This document shows, piece after piece, positions 61,974 to 64,000 of a stretch of DNA of 64,000 bases (position 1 is the first letter of the stretch; the number at the start of each line of letters is the position of its first letter). This stretch comes from Pseudomonas sp. IAC-BECa141 (GTDB taxonomy: Bacteria > Pseudomonadota > Gammaproteobacteria > Pseudomonadales > Pseudomonadaceae): the NCBI RefSeq assembly GCF_020544405.1, contig NZ_CP065410.1:1550001-1614000 (forward strand), written 5' to 3'. The notes under the pieces are model-generated. The model was not told where the DNA came from. It was given only the letters and a program-made list of their open reading frames with translations, and did not search any database. A program made the translations under genes and the position numbers.

Positions 61974-62906
61974 GTGAGCGTCAGTCGGCGCAGTGCCGAC
62001 GGTTTTGCCCTGCAAGTGATGATCGGCCTTTGCCTGATCTGGGGCGTACAGCAGGTGATGATCAAGTGGGCGGCGACCGACATTGCGCCGGTGATGCAGG
62101 CGGCGGGGCGATCGGGGATTTCCGCATTGCTGGTAGGACTGTTGATCTGCTGGAAGGGTGGCTGGGATCAGGTCGGCACGACCTGGCGCGGCGGCTTGCT
62201 GGCCGGTGCCTTGTTCGGGCTCGAGTTCCTGTTCATCTCCGAAGGCTTGCAGTTGACCACCGCCGCGCACATGTCGGTGTTCCTCTATACCGCGCCGATC
62301 TTCACCGCGCTTGGCGTGCATTTCCTGTTGCCCAGCGAGCGTCTGCGGCCGGTGCAATGGCTGGGGATTTTCCTCGCGTTCGTCGGCATTGCCATCGCGT
62401 TTGCCGGCGGTGTGTCGTGGGCCAACCTCGACCGCCGCATGTTGATGGGCGATGCCCTCGGCGTGCTGGCCGGCGCCAGTTGGGGCGCGACCACTGTGGT
62501 GGTGCGCGCCTCGCGTCTGTCGGAGGCTCCGGTGACGCTGACCCTGTTCTATCAACTGATCGTCGGTTTCATCGGGCTGTTGCTGATTGCGCTGCTCAGC
62601 GGCCAGATCACCCACGTCAGCCTGACCGTCGTGGCGGTGGGCTGCGTGCTGTTTCAGGGCCTGGTCGTGTCGTTCTTCAGTTACCTGACCTGGTTCTGGT
62701 TACTGCGCCGTTATCTGGCGGCCAACCTCGCGGTGTTTTCCTTCATGACGCCGTTGTTCGGCGTGACCTTCGGCGTGGTGTTGCTCGGCGAAGAACTGAG
62801 CCTGAACTTCATCATCGGTGCCGTGCTGGTGCTGCTCGGCATCACCTTCGTCAGCGCGGAACAGTGGGTGCGTCGGCGTTTGCGCAAAGCCCTCGGTCAG
62901 CCGTAA
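61974..62906 (+). CDS. EamA/DMT-family transporter
   Basis: 310 residues, ten helices (LQVMIGLCLIWGVQQVMIKW; YTAPIFTALGVHFLLPSERL; FSFMTPLFGVTFGVVLLGEE). GTG 61974 is chosen: GAGG stands 7 bases upstream and the product begins VSVSRRSADG; the longer frame from 61923 would start within the terminator. Substrate unknown. Its 3' end overlaps the convergent MFS gene by 56 bases. Confidence 0.85.
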   Translation: MSVSRRSADGFALQVMIGLCLIWGVQQVMIKWAATDIAPVMQAAGRSGISALLVGLLICWKGGWDQVGTTWRGGLLAGALFGLEFLFISEGLQLTTAAHMSVFLYTAPIFTALGVHFLLPSERLRPVQWLGIFLAFVGIAIAFAGGVSWANLDRRMLMGDALGVLAGASWGATTVVVRASRLSEAPVTLTLFYQLIVGFIGLLLIALLSGQITHVSLTVVAVGCVLFQGLVVSFFSYLTWFWLLRRYLAANLAVFSFMTPLFGVTFGVVLLGEELSLNFIIGAVLVLLGITFVSAEQWVRRRLRKALGQP

Positions 62907-64000
62907 TCGATTTGCATGCCAGACCGCCGGCAATCAACAAGCCGCTGCCGGCGATCACCAGCGCCGGTTGCAGGCCACCGCTGAAATGGCTGCTGAGCGC
63001 CGCCAGCAACGGCCCGCTGAGTTGGCCGACGGCGAAGCACGCGGTGAGCAGGCCGGCGTTGCGCTGGGTGGTGTGGGGCGCCAGTTCCCGGGAGCGTTGC
63101 ATCACCAGTTGCATGCAGGCCAGGAACGGCGTGCCGCACAGGATCACGCCCAATGCCAGGCCGAGGCCACTGCCCAGCAGGCAAGCGAAAACCCCGGCAG
63201 CCTGCAGCCACAACGTCGCCATCAACCAGTGCCGGGTGGTGTCTGGATCATGCCGACGCAAACTCACCAGCAAAACCCCGATCGCAGCGGCGAGGCCGAA
63301 GCACGGCCAGAACAGATCGGCCTGCCATTGCCCGTGAAACTGCGCGTTGGCCATCTGCGACAGAAACGTGGCCGGAATGATGTAGCCCACACCATACAAG
63401 GCATACACCACCGCCAAGCGCCCGATGCCGCGATTCGACGAATTCACGGCGGTCGGTGCGGCCGGCACACCGACGCCCGGTTGCGGCAGGATCCGCACGA
63501 TCGCCAGCAACATCCCCAGCGCCACAGCAGCGTAAATCAGCCACAGAGTCGCGGAAGTCTGCTGCGCCAGATGTGAGAACAGAGCCAGCAGTCCCGTCAG
63601 AAAAATCCCCAGCCCGGGCCCGGCAAACACCAGCGCTCCCAGACGCGGACGGCCTGTCGCCGCAGCCAGCGGTTGACTCAACGCAGTAATCATCACCAGT
63701 ACCCAGGCGCTCGCCACTCCGGTGCCGAAGCGCAGCAGCAGGTGCGACCAGAAACCGTTGGCCCAGAACGACGCCAACGTCAGCAGCACGCACAACCACA
63801 GACCGCCGTGCAGGCGACGCTGGACCTGATCCGGCCGGCGGGAAAACATCCCATCCACCGCACCAAGCAAATAGCCGAGGTAGTTGGCCGCCGCAATCAG
63901 ACCGGCGGCGGTCAGGTCGATCTGGCCTTCGCTGAGCAGGTGCGGCAATTGCGGGGTGAGGGCGAAACGCCCGATGCCCATGGCCATCATCAGGGCGATG
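62851..64000 (-). CDS. YbfB/YjiJ-family MFS transporter, partial at window end
   Basis: At least 383 codons on the minus strand, running off the right edge; the true start lies beyond 64000. The first visible part ALMMAMGIGRFALTPQLPHL is the family's conserved helix 1, so only a few codons are missing. Further motifs: LIAAANYLGYLLGAVDGMFS and GVILCGTPFLACMQLVMQRS. Twelve-helix transporter of unknown substrate. The C-terminus CANADAPTVPR overlaps the DMT gene. Confidence 0.87.
   Translation of the reverse strand, partial: IALMMAMGIGRFALTPQLPHLLSEGQIDLTAAGLIAAANYLGYLLGAVDGMFSRRPDQVQRRLHGGLWLCVLLTLASFWANGFWSHLLLRFGTGVASAWVLVMITALSQPLAAATGRPRLGALVFAGPGLGIFLTGLLALFSHLAQQTSATLWLIYAAVALGMLLAIVRILPQPGVGVPAAPTAVNSSNRGIGRLAVVYALYGVGYIIPATFLSQMANAQFHGQWQADLFWPCFGLAAAIGVLLVSLRRHDPDTTRHWLMATLWLQAAGVFACLLGSGLGLALGVILCGTPFLACMQLVMQRSRELAPHTTQRNAGLLTACFAVGQLSGPLLAALSSHFSGGLQPALVIAGSGLLIAGGLACKSITADRGLCANADAPTVPR

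Overview
The window looks like a chromosomal segment of a Pseudomonas of the P. fluorescens group. The genes are G+C-rich and densely packed. Many products are Pseudomonas-type: YcgL, the cysteine-cluster protein YcgN, AceK, HrpA, an LpxO-like hydroxylase and a PA3286-like ketoacyl synthase next to an ECF sigma factor. Gene ends are littered with palindromic REP-type repeats of two kinds, one built on GATCGTTCCCACG and one on TGTGGGAGC. I see no rRNA, tRNA, CRISPR array, transposase or integrase.

Layout. 1-11.4 kb: housekeeping and conserved unknown genes (YcgL, 2-hydroxyacid dehydrogenase, nitroreductase, YcgN, a degenerate metallopeptidase-like secreted protein, a YajD-like HNH protein running in frame through a REP into an RNA methyltransferase, a spermidine-synthase-like protein, a cyclic-nucleotide-binding protein, oligopeptidase B, a class II amidotransferase). 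11.4-16.2 kb: a LysR gene broken by a one-base frameshift faces an MFS-pxpA-pxpB-pxpC operon for 5-oxoproline. 16.3-21.9 kb: MoxR ATPase plus VWA partner, a DUF748 protein, cysK and lpxO. 21.9-23.1 kb: a more A+T-rich pocket with two overlapping small genes and a hairpin-led small reading frame. 23.1-36.7 kb: two DMT exporters, a chemoreceptor, aceK, hrpA, the KAS III-like enzyme, an ECF sigma/anti-sigma pair and a porin. 37-45.5 kb: acyltransferase-like protein, aqpZ, ABC exporter, periplasmic cyclophilin, alpha/beta hydrolase, LysR, azoreductase, DMT transporter.

45.6-50.2 kb is the main accessory locus. It holds a colicin/pyocin-type bacteriocin with two HNH nuclease domains in tandem: the first has lost all its catalytic and metal-binding histidines, the second is intact. 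An Im9-like immunity gene overlaps the toxin's 3' end. A third gene fuses another Im9-like immunity domain to a coiled coil and an S-type pyocin domain, with no nuclease, and its reading frame ends inside the antisense of a LysR gene. This reads as a locus where toxin/immunity cassettes have been swapped and displaced.

50.1-64 kb: LysR and isochorismatase-like hydrolase, mechanosensitive channel, DEAD-box helicase, an AvrRpt2-like papain-fold protease with a partner gene and a tandem palindromic operator-like element upstream, a DUF899 protein, a lipoprotein, a TorF-like outer-membrane protein, a CvfB-like S1 protein, a DMT transporter preceded by a possible leader-peptide attenuator, and an MFS gene cut by the window end.
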